A stretch of 64,000 nt of DNA. Source: JAQBGV01 sp032128395. Lineage in GTDB: Bacteria; Planctomycetota; UBA8108; UBA1146. Shown here piece by piece: positions 16,546-25,305 of the stretch. Position numbers and translations under genes: made by a program. The stretch covers positions 58,856 through 122,855 of the forward strand of contig JAQBGV010000184.1 in assembly GCA_032128395.1 (NCBI GenBank), given 5' to 3'. Position 1 is the stretch's first letter, and the number at the start of each line of letters is the position of its first letter. The notes beneath the pieces were generated by a model. It was not told the origin of the DNA. It made no database searches and saw only the letters and a list, made by a program, of their open reading frames with translations.

Positions 16546-18453
16546 ATGATGGACTGGGCGCCATCCGAGAGAGGGATCGGCGCGAGCGACTGCGTCCGCT
16601 GGAACTCCGCCTGCACTAGGCTCGCGCTGGTTGCGATCATCCTCGCAGGTCATCTGGCGCTCTGGCTCCAACCAGGAGCCGATCCCCCGATCGGTTGGGG
16701 ACTCGAGACCCGCTGGGTCGCGGACGGGCTTGCCTCACTCGACTCGGCCCGGCTGGCTGGAGGAGAGATCGGCGCCCCCACCGATGCGACCGGCGCTCCG
16801 GTGATCACTCTCTTGGGGGGCGCTGTCTTCCGCATTTTCGGCGTGGGACTCGGTCCCGCGCGGGTCCTTGCGGGTCTCGCCATGCTCGCGCTCTCGATCT
16901 GGACCGCGATCACCCTGCGCCCTCGATTCGGGGACTCCGCCGCACTTCTGGGGGCAGCCCTCGCGATCTTCCACGGGGCGAACTTCGCACTCGCACGCAC
17001 CCCTTCGGTGATCCCCGTTGCGACCCTGACGATCGCTCTCCTGCTCTCGCTCGCCGCGCGACGGCGACGAGCCGCCCCCTGGATCGCCCTCGTTCTCGTA
17101 CCGATGGCCGCGGTTCTGATCCACCGGTCGATCGCTCTCGCTGCTCTTCCGATCCTCATCGAGGCTCTCAGCCGAGTCGGCGGAGTCCGCGCCGCCGTGT
17201 CTCGGATCCCATTCCCCGCGGCAGCACTCGCCACTGCGGCGGCGGCGGCGGCCTGGATCTCGCTCCCCTTCGAGCCGCGGGCGAAGCTCCTCGTTCTGAT
17301 CACGGGCGTCGCGCCGCAAGGAGGCGAAGGCATCCTCCTCGCCGTGCCCCTTCTTCTTCCCCTCGCGTGGTGCGGATTTCTGCTGTTCCTGGTCCACGCT
17401 GAGGCGCGCCGTGGCCCCGGCCGCAGTCTCGAGCGGCTCGTGCATGGAGTGGTGTGGATGTCGGTCGCACTGCACACGGCAGGGGGTGGCGCCAGCACTT
17501 CAGAGCTCGCGGAGGTCATCCCGTTCATCGCTTGGCTCGCGGTCGCCGCGTGGTCACGGGCGGGGAATGCAGCACGACGACGTTCGCTCCCGCTCGACGG
17601 GGCGCGGGGGGCGTTCGCCTCGTTCGTCGGAGTTCTCGGCACGATCGGGATCGCACTCGAAGCCCGTACGATTCTCGTCGAGGGGGGATCGAGCCACGGG
17701 CTCGGCCTCCCGCTCGCCGGGCTCACCATCGTCCTCGCGTTCGGCCTCCCCGTCGCCCGCCGCCCCGGACGGGCCACACTCGCGGTCGCCGCCTGGCTGC
17801 TCCTGCTGGTTCCTGGGCTCTGGGAGAGCGCGCTCATCCTGGGGCACCCGGGTCGATCGATCTGCCGCACTGGATCGATCCTCGAACGTCAGCTCCTTCC
17901 GACCGCGTGCCTCGGTGGACCGTGGGGGCGGGTGCTCACCCTCGGGAACGACCTCGCCTGGAGCGTCGCCGAAGACGACCCCCGGCTGACCCACCAACCC
18001 CACGTGACCGAAGCCACCGAGGGCGTTCTCGACGTGAGTTCTGTCTCGACCATCGGGACGTCGATCACGATCTCTCGGCTCGATCCGGAGCGCGGCGGCT
18101 GGAGCGCGTTCGAATCGGGGCGCCTGGAGGAGCGGGGCTCGCGTGGCCGAGAGGCGCGCTACTTCTACTTCATGGTTCTGCACGGCGAGCCGGGGCACCC
18201 CACCGCGTGGGAACGCATCGCCGAGACCCTCCTCACGGAGGGGGATCGCACGAACGGCTATCGTTGTCTGCTTCACTCTCTCCTGGGAGACCCCGACTCC
18301 GTCGAAACACGCCGTCGGCTCGCGGAGATCTATCTCGAGCACGAATGCCCGGACGAGGCGATGTTCCACTTGATGCACGCACGCAGAGCGGGAGCGGCGA
18401 CCGAACTCCTCGCGCCGCTGTGGACCCGACTCCCGAGCGATCTCCGCGAATAG
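16546..18453 (+). CDS. polytopic membrane protein with soluble C-terminal domain
   Basis: 635 residues. Many hydrophobic helices from about 20 to 450 alternate with short arginine-rich loops, the style of PMT/ArnT-like glycosyltransferase family 39 or similar polyprenyl-sugar enzymes. I cannot identify the usual acidic catalytic pair with confidence. The last 180 residues are soluble and contain a TPR-like helical stretch (ERIAETLLTEGDRTNGY ... ARRAGAATELL). It starts 10 nt after pilR in the same direction, so it may be read from the pilus operon. Function is unknown. Confidence 0.7.
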   Translation: MMDWAPSERGIGASDCVRWNSACTRLALVAIILAGHLALWLQPGADPPIGWGLETRWVADGLASLDSARLAGGEIGAPTDATGAPVITLLGGAVFRIFGVGLGPARVLAGLAMLALSIWTAITLRPRFGDSAALLGAALAIFHGANFALARTPSVIPVATLTIALLLSLAARRRRAAPWIALVLVPMAAVLIHRSIALAALPILIEALSRVGGVRAAVSRIPFPAAALATAAAAAAWISLPFEPRAKLLVLITGVAPQGGEGILLAVPLLLPLAWCGFLLFLVHAEARRGPGRSLERLVHGVVWMSVALHTAGGGASTSELAEVIPFIAWLAVAAWSRAGNAARRRSLPLDGARGAFASFVGVLGTIGIALEARTILVEGGSSHGLGLPLAGLTIVLAFGLPVARRPGRATLAVAAWLLLLVPGLWESALILGHPGRSICRTGSILERQLLPTACLGGPWGRVLTLGNDLAWSVAEDDPRLTHQPHVTEATEGVLDVSSVSTIGTSITISRLDPERGGWSAFESGRLEERGSRGREARYFYFMVLHGEPGHPTAWERIAETLLTEGDRTNGYRCLLHSLLGDPDSVETRRRLAEIYLEHECPDEAMFHLMHARRAGAATELLAPLWTRLPSDLRE

Positions 18454-18465
18454 GTGCCGGAGGTC

Positions 18466-19098
18466 TCACCCCCCCTGGTCGAGGGGGGGTGGGAAGAGTG
18501 GGGAGTGGAATCCGACAGCACCCTCGTGCTCGAGCAAGGCGCGCTTCGTCTCGATCCGTCCGGTGAATCCGCCGAGTCCACCCTCTGCGGCGACGACCCT
18601 ATGGCATGGGATCCGCAGGGGGATCGGATTGCGACCGCACGCGCTTCCGGCGGCCCTCGCCCCCCCGGTGGAGCCGACCTCCGCTGCGAGCTCGGCGTAG
18701 GTCCTCGTCTCGCCACTCGGGATCTCCGCGATACGCTCCCACACGGCTCGTTGAAACGGGGTACCGATCTCGAATCGGACCTGCGAACGCCAGCGGTCCG
18801 ATTCCCCCGCCTCGTAGCGGCGCAGATCCGCGATCATCTCACGCACAGGGCCGGGGTCGTCGCTCTCGGGGGCGAGCCCGCGTCCCGCGAATACGGCCCG
18901 GGCCTCGTCTGGCGCGAGATCGAGGCAGGAGGCGATCAGGACGCCATCTCTGGCGAGCAGGGAGACGGGGAGAGTTCGTCCTCCCAGAACGAGCCGGAGC
19001 GAGTGGAAGCAGAGCACGGCATTCCTCTCCAGCGGGCGACCGCAGTTGACGCCCCGAGACCGGGCGAAGATGATCCGCTCCCCATGGAACGCGAACAT
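18466..19098 (-). CDS. ogt: methylated-DNA-[protein]-cysteine S-methyltransferase
   Basis: 210 residues from ATG 19098 on the minus strand; the frame is open to 19188, but a longer form would overlap the divergent ABC gene. The C-terminal half is typical: FQRAVWERIAEIPSGETRTYAELA, then GRNPIPLRIPCHRVVAAEG with the alkyl-acceptor cysteine in PCHRV, then GGFTGR. It repairs O6-methylguanine by suicidal transfer. The N-terminal half is poorly conserved, as usual in the family. It is convergent with the membrane protein gene at 18453. Confidence 0.88.
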   Translation of the reverse strand: MFAFHGERIIFARSRGVNCGRPLERNAVLCFHSLRLVLGGRTLPVSLLARDGVLIASCLDLAPDEARAVFAGRGLAPESDDPGPVREMIADLRRYEAGESDRWRSQVRFEIGTPFQRAVWERIAEIPSGETRTYAELAAEVGSTGGARAAGSACGRNPIPLRIPCHRVVAAEGGLGGFTGRIETKRALLEHEGAVGFHSPLFPPPLDQGG

Positions 19099-19149
19099 GC
19101 TCCCAGCCCCGAGGCCGGTCTCGGATCGGAAGGCGCCGACCTGCCCTCG

Positions 19150-20115
19150 ATGCCGGTCGGGGACGCGTTCGCGGTCCGGATCTCCCACCTATCGAAGGTC
19201 TTCCAGGATGAGCGGAGCCGCGAGGAGATCGTAGCGGTCCGGAATCTCGACCTCCAGATCCGCCACGGCCAGATCTACGGGCTGATCGGACCGAACGGCG
19301 CCGGCAAGTCGACCCTGATGCGGATCGTCGCCACCCTACTCGCTCCTAGCTTCGGCAGCGTGGAGGTCTGTGGACACGACTCCTTCACGGAGCGCGAAGA
19401 GGTGTGTCGCAAGCTCGGATTCATGCCGGAGCTCTTCAACCTGTACGAGGAATTGACGGTCGAGGAGTACCTCGATTTCTTCGCGGCGGCCTACGGGGTC
19501 CCTCGGGAACGTCGAGCTCGTGTGATCGACGATGTGATCGAGCTCACCGACCTCGGAGTCCGACGAAAGAGCCTGTCTGGCACCCTGTCGAAGGGGATGC
19601 GGCAGCGGCTGCTGCTCGCAAAGACTCTGATCCACGACCCGGAAGTCTTGATTCTGGATGAACCGACCTCGGGGATGGATCCCCAAGCGAGGATCGAATT
19701 TCGAAACATTGTCCGAACCCTCGCACGCATGGGGAAGACGATCATCATCTCGAGTCACATCCTCCCCGACCTCTCGTCGATCTGCACCGCCTTCGGAATC
19801 ATGGAGCGCGGATCGATGCGGGTCAGCGGCACTTTCGAGGAGGTGGCCGGTGCACTGCGCATGACCGCCAAGGTCGAGATCGGGTTTCTGAGTGCGCCGC
19901 AGACCGTCTTCGCGTTTCTCGATCGGATCCCGGAGGCGATCGCCCCGAAGCTCGGCGATGGCAAGGTGGAGTTCGGCTTCGAGGGAGATGAAGCCGCACT
20001 AGCGGAGCTACTCCGCCGCTTCGTCAACGAGGGCATCACGGTGACGCGGTTCGTGCGGCGCGAGTGTGATCTCGAAGAGATCTTCCTCCAGATCGGAGCG
20101 GACCGAGTTCAATGA
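19150..20115 (+). CDS. ABC transporter ATP-binding protein (ABC-2 type)
   Basis: 321 residues from ATG 19150. ATG 19084 is also in frame, but it would overlap ogt and adds unconserved sequence. Walker A GPNGAGKST, Q loop near FMPELFNLYEELTVEEYL, signature LSGTLSKGMRQR, Walker B VLILDEPTSGMD and switch histidine SSHILPD are all present. The C-terminal 90 residues are the variable extension seen in NatA/GldA/NosF-like exporters. Its stop overlaps the permease start by four bases, so the two form one exporter. The substrate is unknown. Confidence 0.9.
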   Translation: MPVGDAFAVRISHLSKVFQDERSREEIVAVRNLDLQIRHGQIYGLIGPNGAGKSTLMRIVATLLAPSFGSVEVCGHDSFTEREEVCRKLGFMPELFNLYEELTVEEYLDFFAAAYGVPRERRARVIDDVIELTDLGVRRKSLSGTLSKGMRQRLLLAKTLIHDPEVLILDEPTSGMDPQARIEFRNIVRTLARMGKTIIISSHILPDLSSICTAFGIMERGSMRVSGTFEEVAGALRMTAKVEIGFLSAPQTVFAFLDRIPEAIAPKLGDGKVEFGFEGDEAALAELLRRFVNEGITVTRFVRRECDLEEIFLQIGADRVQ

Positions 20116-21701
20116 ACGAGTGGAATCCGCGGGAAAATCCTCTGGTACAGCGTGCCTTCCGGGTCGGATTCCGGAAGGGGCAGGGGAGCTTTCGACTCGG
20201 CTGGTACCTGGTCGGACTCGCCGTGGCGACGATGGGACCGTTCATCCCGAGGGCCTTCTCGAATACATGGGGGCTCCCGGATGCGGCGGGGTGGATGCTC
20301 CGCGGTCTATTGATCCTCCTCGGGGTGATCCTCGTCATCGGGGGGTTCCAGAGGATGCTGGTCGCGTTCTCTCAGGAGAGGGAGCGGGGGACCTTCGAGT
20401 TCCTCCATCTTTCGACCTTGCGCTCGAGTTCCATCGTGCTCGGCTTCCTGATGGCCGGGCAGCTCCCCGGATACCTCGCGCTGGTGCTGCTCTCCCCGTT
20501 GTTGGTGATCTGCGCACTTCTCTCGGACTTCCCGATCTCGACTCTCCTCGCGCTCCTCCTGAGCCTGGTCTTCTTCGCGCTCGCTCTCAGCGTGTTCTTC
20601 CTCTACTTCGGATTCTGGGCGAAGAAGAGCTCCGAGTTCCGGGGGTCGGCTCTCGTCTATGTGACCCTCCTGAGCGTGTTCGGGAATCTGGTCGCAAGAC
20701 TGTTTGTCACCGGCGGGATCTTCCCGGCCGGTGTCCCCCAGACGATGCTCGGTTCTCCCGTGATCATGAACCTGTACACCAGCGGGACGTTTTCGGGCGC
20801 GGGAGGGCTGGGGCTAGCCCCGACCTTCTTCGGAATCGCACTCCCTCAGTGGATCCTCGGGGTCGTCCTGCTCACCCCTCCGATGGTGCTGGTGTTCCTC
20901 GCTCTCTGCCGCGCGCTGCGTCACCGCGATGCTCATCCGTGGTCCACGCGTCACGCCGTTCCCCTGTTCGCCTGGGGCTGCCTCGGGTTGGTCGGCGTCT
21001 GGTGGGGGACCAGCATCCCGTTCCAAACCCGCGCGGTCACCCTCGCCATCTGCTCCTGGATCATGATGCGACGATTGGCCGACAGGGACACTCCGGATCG
21101 CCCTACGACGGTGCAAGCGCTCGGGCGCCTCGGAGGCGATGTCCGGCAGCTGCTTCGGGAGGATGAGGGTCCGCCGATCCGACTCTCGATTCTTCTACTG
21201 GGAGCGTGGGTGGTGGCGAGCACCGCGGTCGCGTTCGAAGCCGATCGTGTGGGTGAGTCTGGGGCGCTTCTCTGGGGGGTGACACCCGCTCTCTTCATCC
21301 TGCCACTGTTGGCGGTCGGTCTTCTCGGCCAGTGGCTCTCGTGGCAGGCTCCCCGCTGCCGTTGGGTGCTCCACTTGGTCGTCATCCTCGCGGTGGCGGG
21401 GCCGTTCCTCGTCTACCTCTTCGGCGACGATCTCGCTTGGCTTCCCCTCATCTCCGCCAAAATGCTGCAGGCATACGGAGCGTTGAGTCCCCTCTCCCAG
21501 CTGCTGCTGCTGGCACCGGTGGAAGAGAGCGTCGAGGCGGTCGGGAGCTGGGCCCTGCTCGGCCAGATCCCCTACGGCATCGCGGCCGCGCTCTTGTTCG
21601 CCGCGAATCGGGCGAGCCTCACCGACCTCGCGGCCCGGAGCCGAATGCTTCTCGAAGGGCTCGGGGCACCCAAGAAGCCGGTCGTCCTAGAGTCCGCGTG
21701 A
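20112..21701 (+). CDS. ABC-2 type transporter permease
   Basis: 529 residues, with about ten to twelve hydrophobic helices, beginning after a short cytoplasmic N-terminus. The first helix pair and the motif ERERGTFEFLHLSTLRSSSIVLG match ABC-2 exporters such as NatB and NosY. It overlaps the ATPase gene (ATGA). It is longer than a simple six-helix permease because of an additional C-terminal helical half. The cargo could be a small molecule, polysaccharide or peptide. Confidence 0.82.
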   Translation: MNEWNPRENPLVQRAFRVGFRKGQGSFRLGWYLVGLAVATMGPFIPRAFSNTWGLPDAAGWMLRGLLILLGVILVIGGFQRMLVAFSQERERGTFEFLHLSTLRSSSIVLGFLMAGQLPGYLALVLLSPLLVICALLSDFPISTLLALLLSLVFFALALSVFFLYFGFWAKKSSEFRGSALVYVTLLSVFGNLVARLFVTGGIFPAGVPQTMLGSPVIMNLYTSGTFSGAGGLGLAPTFFGIALPQWILGVVLLTPPMVLVFLALCRALRHRDAHPWSTRHAVPLFAWGCLGLVGVWWGTSIPFQTRAVTLAICSWIMMRRLADRDTPDRPTTVQALGRLGGDVRQLLREDEGPPIRLSILLLGAWVVASTAVAFEADRVGESGALLWGVTPALFILPLLAVGLLGQWLSWQAPRCRWVLHLVVILAVAGPFLVYLFGDDLAWLPLISAKMLQAYGALSPLSQLLLLAPVEESVEAVGSWALLGQIPYGIAAALLFAANRASLTDLAARSRMLLEGLGAPKKPVVLESA

Positions 21702-21715
21702 GTCTCTCGGACGGG

Positions 21716-24484
21716 TCACTGATGCTGTGTGGAGAGAACCTCGTCGAGTCGAGTGACGCGATCGTTCCCGTCACCATCCCAGTCGCGGAGACGGCCGACG
21801 TCCTGGGCGAAGGTCCATGAGCCGCCGCTGCGTTCGAGTTCCGCGACCCACCGATCGAACACTTCGACCGGAGCCACCTCAGTCCACCAGCGGAGTGCGA
21901 CCAGCGAGTCCCGGCGGCCACCGTGGTGGACCAAGTCACCGAACAGCTCGGCGAGTTCAACGCTCGGGATCCTGCTGAGGACTTCGATGAATCCGGTCTT
22001 CAGCTCTCGTTGAACCTGTGCCCCGGGTCGCGCGAGATCCGCGAAACGGCGCTGCCAATCGGGGCAACTCGGAAACGCCTTCGGGTCGGAGATCAGTTCG
22101 GGGAAGAGTCGATCGAGCAGGACGAGCGAGACCTTGCGCTCCTGGGCGCTGAGTCGCCCGTCCATCGCCATGCGCACCAGGGGCGACCCCGCGTCCTTGT
22201 CGGTGGAGTTCGAGTCGGTGGCGATCGGACTGCCCATCCCGGCGGCGCGGTGCAATCGGGCGAGACGCCCGACCGCGTTCGGCCACGTCTCAGCGCTGGC
22301 GATCAGGTGTTCGGTCGAATCGTTCGCGTCCTCGAATTCGCAGCAATACTGATCGACGGTGTCGATGACTTGCCCGGAAGCGGTGGCGATCAGCGCGGTC
22401 TGGACCCCGAGGAGACCGATGACAGCGGCGAACAGGGCAGGGCTCCGACGACGTCCGCCGAGCAGACCCGGCAATGCGAGGAGCGAGAGGAGAAGCGGAA
22501 CCGCCAGGGGCGCGAAGAGTGTCAATCGTCCGATCGAGACGAGTGGCCGCGCGGTCTCGGGAGAATATGGCGCGACCTCGCCGACGAACTCGCGAACTTC
22601 CGAGAACTCGATCGGGGCATTGAGCATCATGCTCTTCCACGAGTCTCCGGCGACGAAGAAAGGAATCGAGACGACGGCCGAGAAGACCAGGGTGCCGATG
22701 GCGAGCAGGAAGCCGACCAGGAGCGGCAAACTGGTGCGCTTCTTCGGCTCCGCGTTCACGATCGGGGTGACTTGGGGCATCGTCTCCTCCTCTGATGGGC
22801 GAAAGGATGAGGGAACGATCGGTGGCTGTGGGGGTGAACAGGCGTCGCTGACGAAGGTTTCGTACGCGGGGGCCGCAGCACCCGGTCCCCCCATCCCGCG
22901 GGAGGCCGGTGCAGCCGCGACCCCGACGCTAGGGTGGCGGTGGGGATCCGCTCCGTTTCGAACGAGTCGTCGCGAAGCGAGCGGCGGGTCCGAGAACGAA
23001 AAATCATGTCTCCAGAGGTCGCGCCGAAGCACGATCGCGGTGCTCACGCAGAATGCGATGGCGAGTGCCGCCGCTTCGTTTTCGAGCGCACCGGACTTCA
23101 TCAACCCGAAGAACCCGATCGCTGCACCCCAGGCAAGCCAACGGCGGGTGCGGAATGCCTCGGGGATCCCAGGGAACCAGCCGTAGCTGCGCAGGTGCAG
23201 TGCGAGCAGCGGAAGCGCCGCCCCGGTCGCGGCGAAGGCGACATCTTCGTCCCGCGAGGCCACGGCGAAGAACAGGAGCACCACCGGGAACCAGGCGAGC
23301 GCCGCGACTCGACCGAAGAGGGTCGCGGGCACCCCGAGTCCGCAGGAACCCGGCCTGGCTCCAACTTGGGAACCGTCGCCGAGCTTCTTGAGATCGGTTG
23401 CGACCATGCTCGCTCGCTGGTAGCGAAGATCTCGGTCCCTCTCGAGGACCTTGAGGACGACATCGTCGATCCGGACGTCGACCTGCACCTTCTCGGAGGG
23501 GAGCGCGAAGCGGGCGACCGGCAGATCACCCGTCAGCATCTCGTACAACACCACCCCGAGGGAGTAGATGTCCGCTCGGTGGTCGACGTCGCTCCGCCCG
23601 GCCCGCTGTTCAGGTGCCATGTAGTCCACGGTGCCGAGGACGGTTCGGGTCTGGGTGAGGCGAGAGACCTCTTCACCCGGGGTGTCGAGCATGCGCACCA
23701 GTCCGAAGTCGGCGATCTTGGGGTGGCCGCTCCGGGTGACCAAGATGTTCTCGGGTTTGATGTCGCGATGGATGATCCCACGTTCGTGCGCGTACTCGAG
23801 CGCGGAGCAGAGATCGGGAACGAGACGGAGCGCCTCGGCGGGGGTCAGTCGGCGCTCGGAGAGCACCTCCCGCAGCGACACCCCGTCGATGAATTCCATC
23901 ACTAGGAAGTGATTCCCCTCGTGGATCCCCTGGTCGATGACCTGAACGATGTTCGGGTGGGCGAGCTCTGCGAGCGCGCGCGCCTCGTTGAGGAACCGGC
24001 GGGAGAACTCGGGGTCCTCGCCGAGCTCGCGGCGCATCACTTTCACCGCGACGTCGCGGCCGAGCGAGAGCTGCTTCGCCCGGAAGACCACGCTCATCCC
24101 GCCGAACCCGATCAGCTTTTCCAGGCGATACCCTCCGAGAACATCTCCGGCGCGCAGCGGCGTGAGATTCTCCGGAGCCGGCGAGGAGAATCGGGGAGGC
24201 GATCCGGTCGGCTCGGAAGTGCGAGGAGCGGTCACGGGGTTCGGCGGAATACTGGCGGGAGTGGCCGGGAGTGGAGGGGGGATCGCACCACCGAGGACAC
24301 GCTCCGCAACATCGACCGGCTCGACTTCGACCTGCGTCAGCGGCGAGCTCGCGAGCACGACGGTCTGCTTGTCTTGAAAGCGAAAGGGGGCGCTGCAGAA
24401 CGGGCACTCGAATCGACTCCGGCTCTCCTCGCCGTCGACCTGGAACTGCCCCCGGCACTCGGGGCAGTGGACCTTCAGAGTCAT
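21716..24484 (-). CDS. zinc-ribbon Ser/Thr protein kinase, membrane bound
   Basis: 922 residues. The N-terminus is a zinc ribbon (CPEC ... CPFC, about 8-31), followed by a proline-rich linker and a Hanks-type kinase domain (about 117-385). Kinase motifs seen: glycine loop IGFGGMSVV, VAVK lysine, catalytic HRDIKPEN, DFG, and APEQ. Several hydrophobic segments (about 395-510 and 585-690) place the rest in or across the membrane, ending in a soluble helical domain. Kinases with this ribbon are frequent in planctomycetes. The target is unknown. It is read toward the convergent ABC permease gene. Confidence 0.88.
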   Translation of the reverse strand: MTLKVHCPECRGQFQVDGEESRSRFECPFCSAPFRFQDKQTVVLASSPLTQVEVEPVDVAERVLGGAIPPPLPATPASIPPNPVTAPRTSEPTGSPPRFSSPAPENLTPLRAGDVLGGYRLEKLIGFGGMSVVFRAKQLSLGRDVAVKVMRRELGEDPEFSRRFLNEARALAELAHPNIVQVIDQGIHEGNHFLVMEFIDGVSLREVLSERRLTPAEALRLVPDLCSALEYAHERGIIHRDIKPENILVTRSGHPKIADFGLVRMLDTPGEEVSRLTQTRTVLGTVDYMAPEQRAGRSDVDHRADIYSLGVVLYEMLTGDLPVARFALPSEKVQVDVRIDDVVLKVLERDRDLRYQRASMVATDLKKLGDGSQVGARPGSCGLGVPATLFGRVAALAWFPVVLLFFAVASRDEDVAFAATGAALPLLALHLRSYGWFPGIPEAFRTRRWLAWGAAIGFFGLMKSGALENEAAALAIAFCVSTAIVLRRDLWRHDFSFSDPPLASRRLVRNGADPHRHPSVGVAAAPASRGMGGPGAAAPAYETFVSDACSPPQPPIVPSSFRPSEEETMPQVTPIVNAEPKKRTSLPLLVGFLLAIGTLVFSAVVSIPFFVAGDSWKSMMLNAPIEFSEVREFVGEVAPYSPETARPLVSIGRLTLFAPLAVPLLLSLLALPGLLGGRRRSPALFAAVIGLLGVQTALIATASGQVIDTVDQYCCEFEDANDSTEHLIASAETWPNAVGRLARLHRAAGMGSPIATDSNSTDKDAGSPLVRMAMDGRLSAQERKVSLVLLDRLFPELISDPKAFPSCPDWQRRFADLARPGAQVQRELKTGFIEVLSRIPSVELAELFGDLVHHGGRRDSLVALRWWTEVAPVEVFDRWVAELERSGGSWTFAQDVGRLRDWDGDGNDRVTRLDEVLSTQHQ

Positions 24485-24660
24485 CGCTTCTCCCGTCGCA
24501 GTCGCAGGGGGGTGGAGCGCTCGCGGTGGCTCGATCTCCGGGTATCGCTCCCTGATCTCGGGGAGAGAGCAACCGAGGTGCCACAGCTCATCGAAGGAGG
24601 CAAACCCCTACAAGGCCTCGGGTTCCAGCTGGGGCCAGCTAGCCCGGGACCCGCCCATCC

Positions 24661-24695
24661 GAACAGATCGTTCGATCGGTGGGAACGATTTGTTC
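24661..24695. repeat. 13-bp inverted repeat upstream of kinase
   Basis: GAACAGATCGTTC (24661-24673) and GAACGATTTGTTC (24683-24695) form a 13-bp inverted repeat with one G-U and a 9-nt centre. Each arm is itself GAAC-N5-GTTC. It overlaps the stop codon of the activator gene and lies about 180 bp before the kinase start. It has no T run, so an operator is as likely as a terminator. Confidence 0.6.
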
Positions 24696-25305
24696 ACTCG
24701 TCTACGCCGAATGCACGCAACTTGCGGCGCAGCGTCGGTTCCGAGATCCCGAGGAGACGGGCAGCCTCCCCCCTGCGACCACGGGTGTGGAGCAGGGCCG
24801 CGCGGACCGCCCGCTCCTCCGCCTCTCGGAGGCTCACAGGTGCGATACTGGCGTCCTCTCCCCGGGAAGCGGGCCCTGGCACCGGACGCAGCGCCAGGTC
24901 CTCCGCACCGACAGGACGGTCCCCGGCCAGCACCGAAGCGCGCTCGACCACGTTGCGCAGCTCCCGGACGTTGCCGGGCCAGGTGTAGAGGCGGAGAGCT
25001 TCCCAGGCGTCCTCGCGAAAGCCTGGAGATGCAGCGCCGCGCGATCGATGGGCGCGCCCCAGGAACGCGGTCGCTAGGGGAACCAGGTCCGTAGGTCGAT
25101 CGCGGAGTGGCGGAACCGTGACCTTGAATCGCCCGAGTCGATAGAGCAGGTCCTCGCGGAACGCTCTGTCACGTCCCGAGGCCTCGAGGTCGCGATGGGT
25201 CGCCGAGACGACGAGCACCTCGACCTTCACCGGCTGGGATCCCCCGATCCGGAAGAATTCCCCGCTCTCGAGGACGCGCAACAGCTTCGGTTGCAGGTCA
25301 GGGGG
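24694..25305 (-). CDS. sigma-54 activator, C-terminal part (after frameshift)
   Basis: About 203 residues that continue the protein encoded by the next frame, without a start codon of its own. It begins with PDLQPKLLRVLESGEFFRIGG, the segment that normally follows LDEIGEL in the AAA+ domain. It contains sensor I (VVSATHRDLE), the FREDLLYRL arginine finger region, TWPGNVRELRNVVERA and a C-terminal Fis-like helix-turn-helix (GRRGEAARLLGISEPTLRRKL). An ATG at 25344 opens this frame, but its first 14 codons are a shadow of the other frame. Removing one G from the run 25301-25307 joins both parts. Confidence 0.85.
   Translation of the reverse strand, partial: PPDLQPKLLRVLESGEFFRIGGSQPVKVEVLVVSATHRDLEASGRDRAFREDLLYRLGRFKVTVPPLRDRPTDLVPLATAFLGRAHRSRGAASPGFREDAWEALRLYTWPGNVRELRNVVERASVLAGDRPVGAEDLALRPVPGPASRGEDASIAPVSLREAEERAVRAALLHTRGRRGEAARLLGISEPTLRRKLRAFGVDE

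Noticed and set aside
18454..19149. Long upstream extension of the ABC ATPase frame
   Set aside because: It runs antisense through ogt, which has the PCHRV active site on the other strand.
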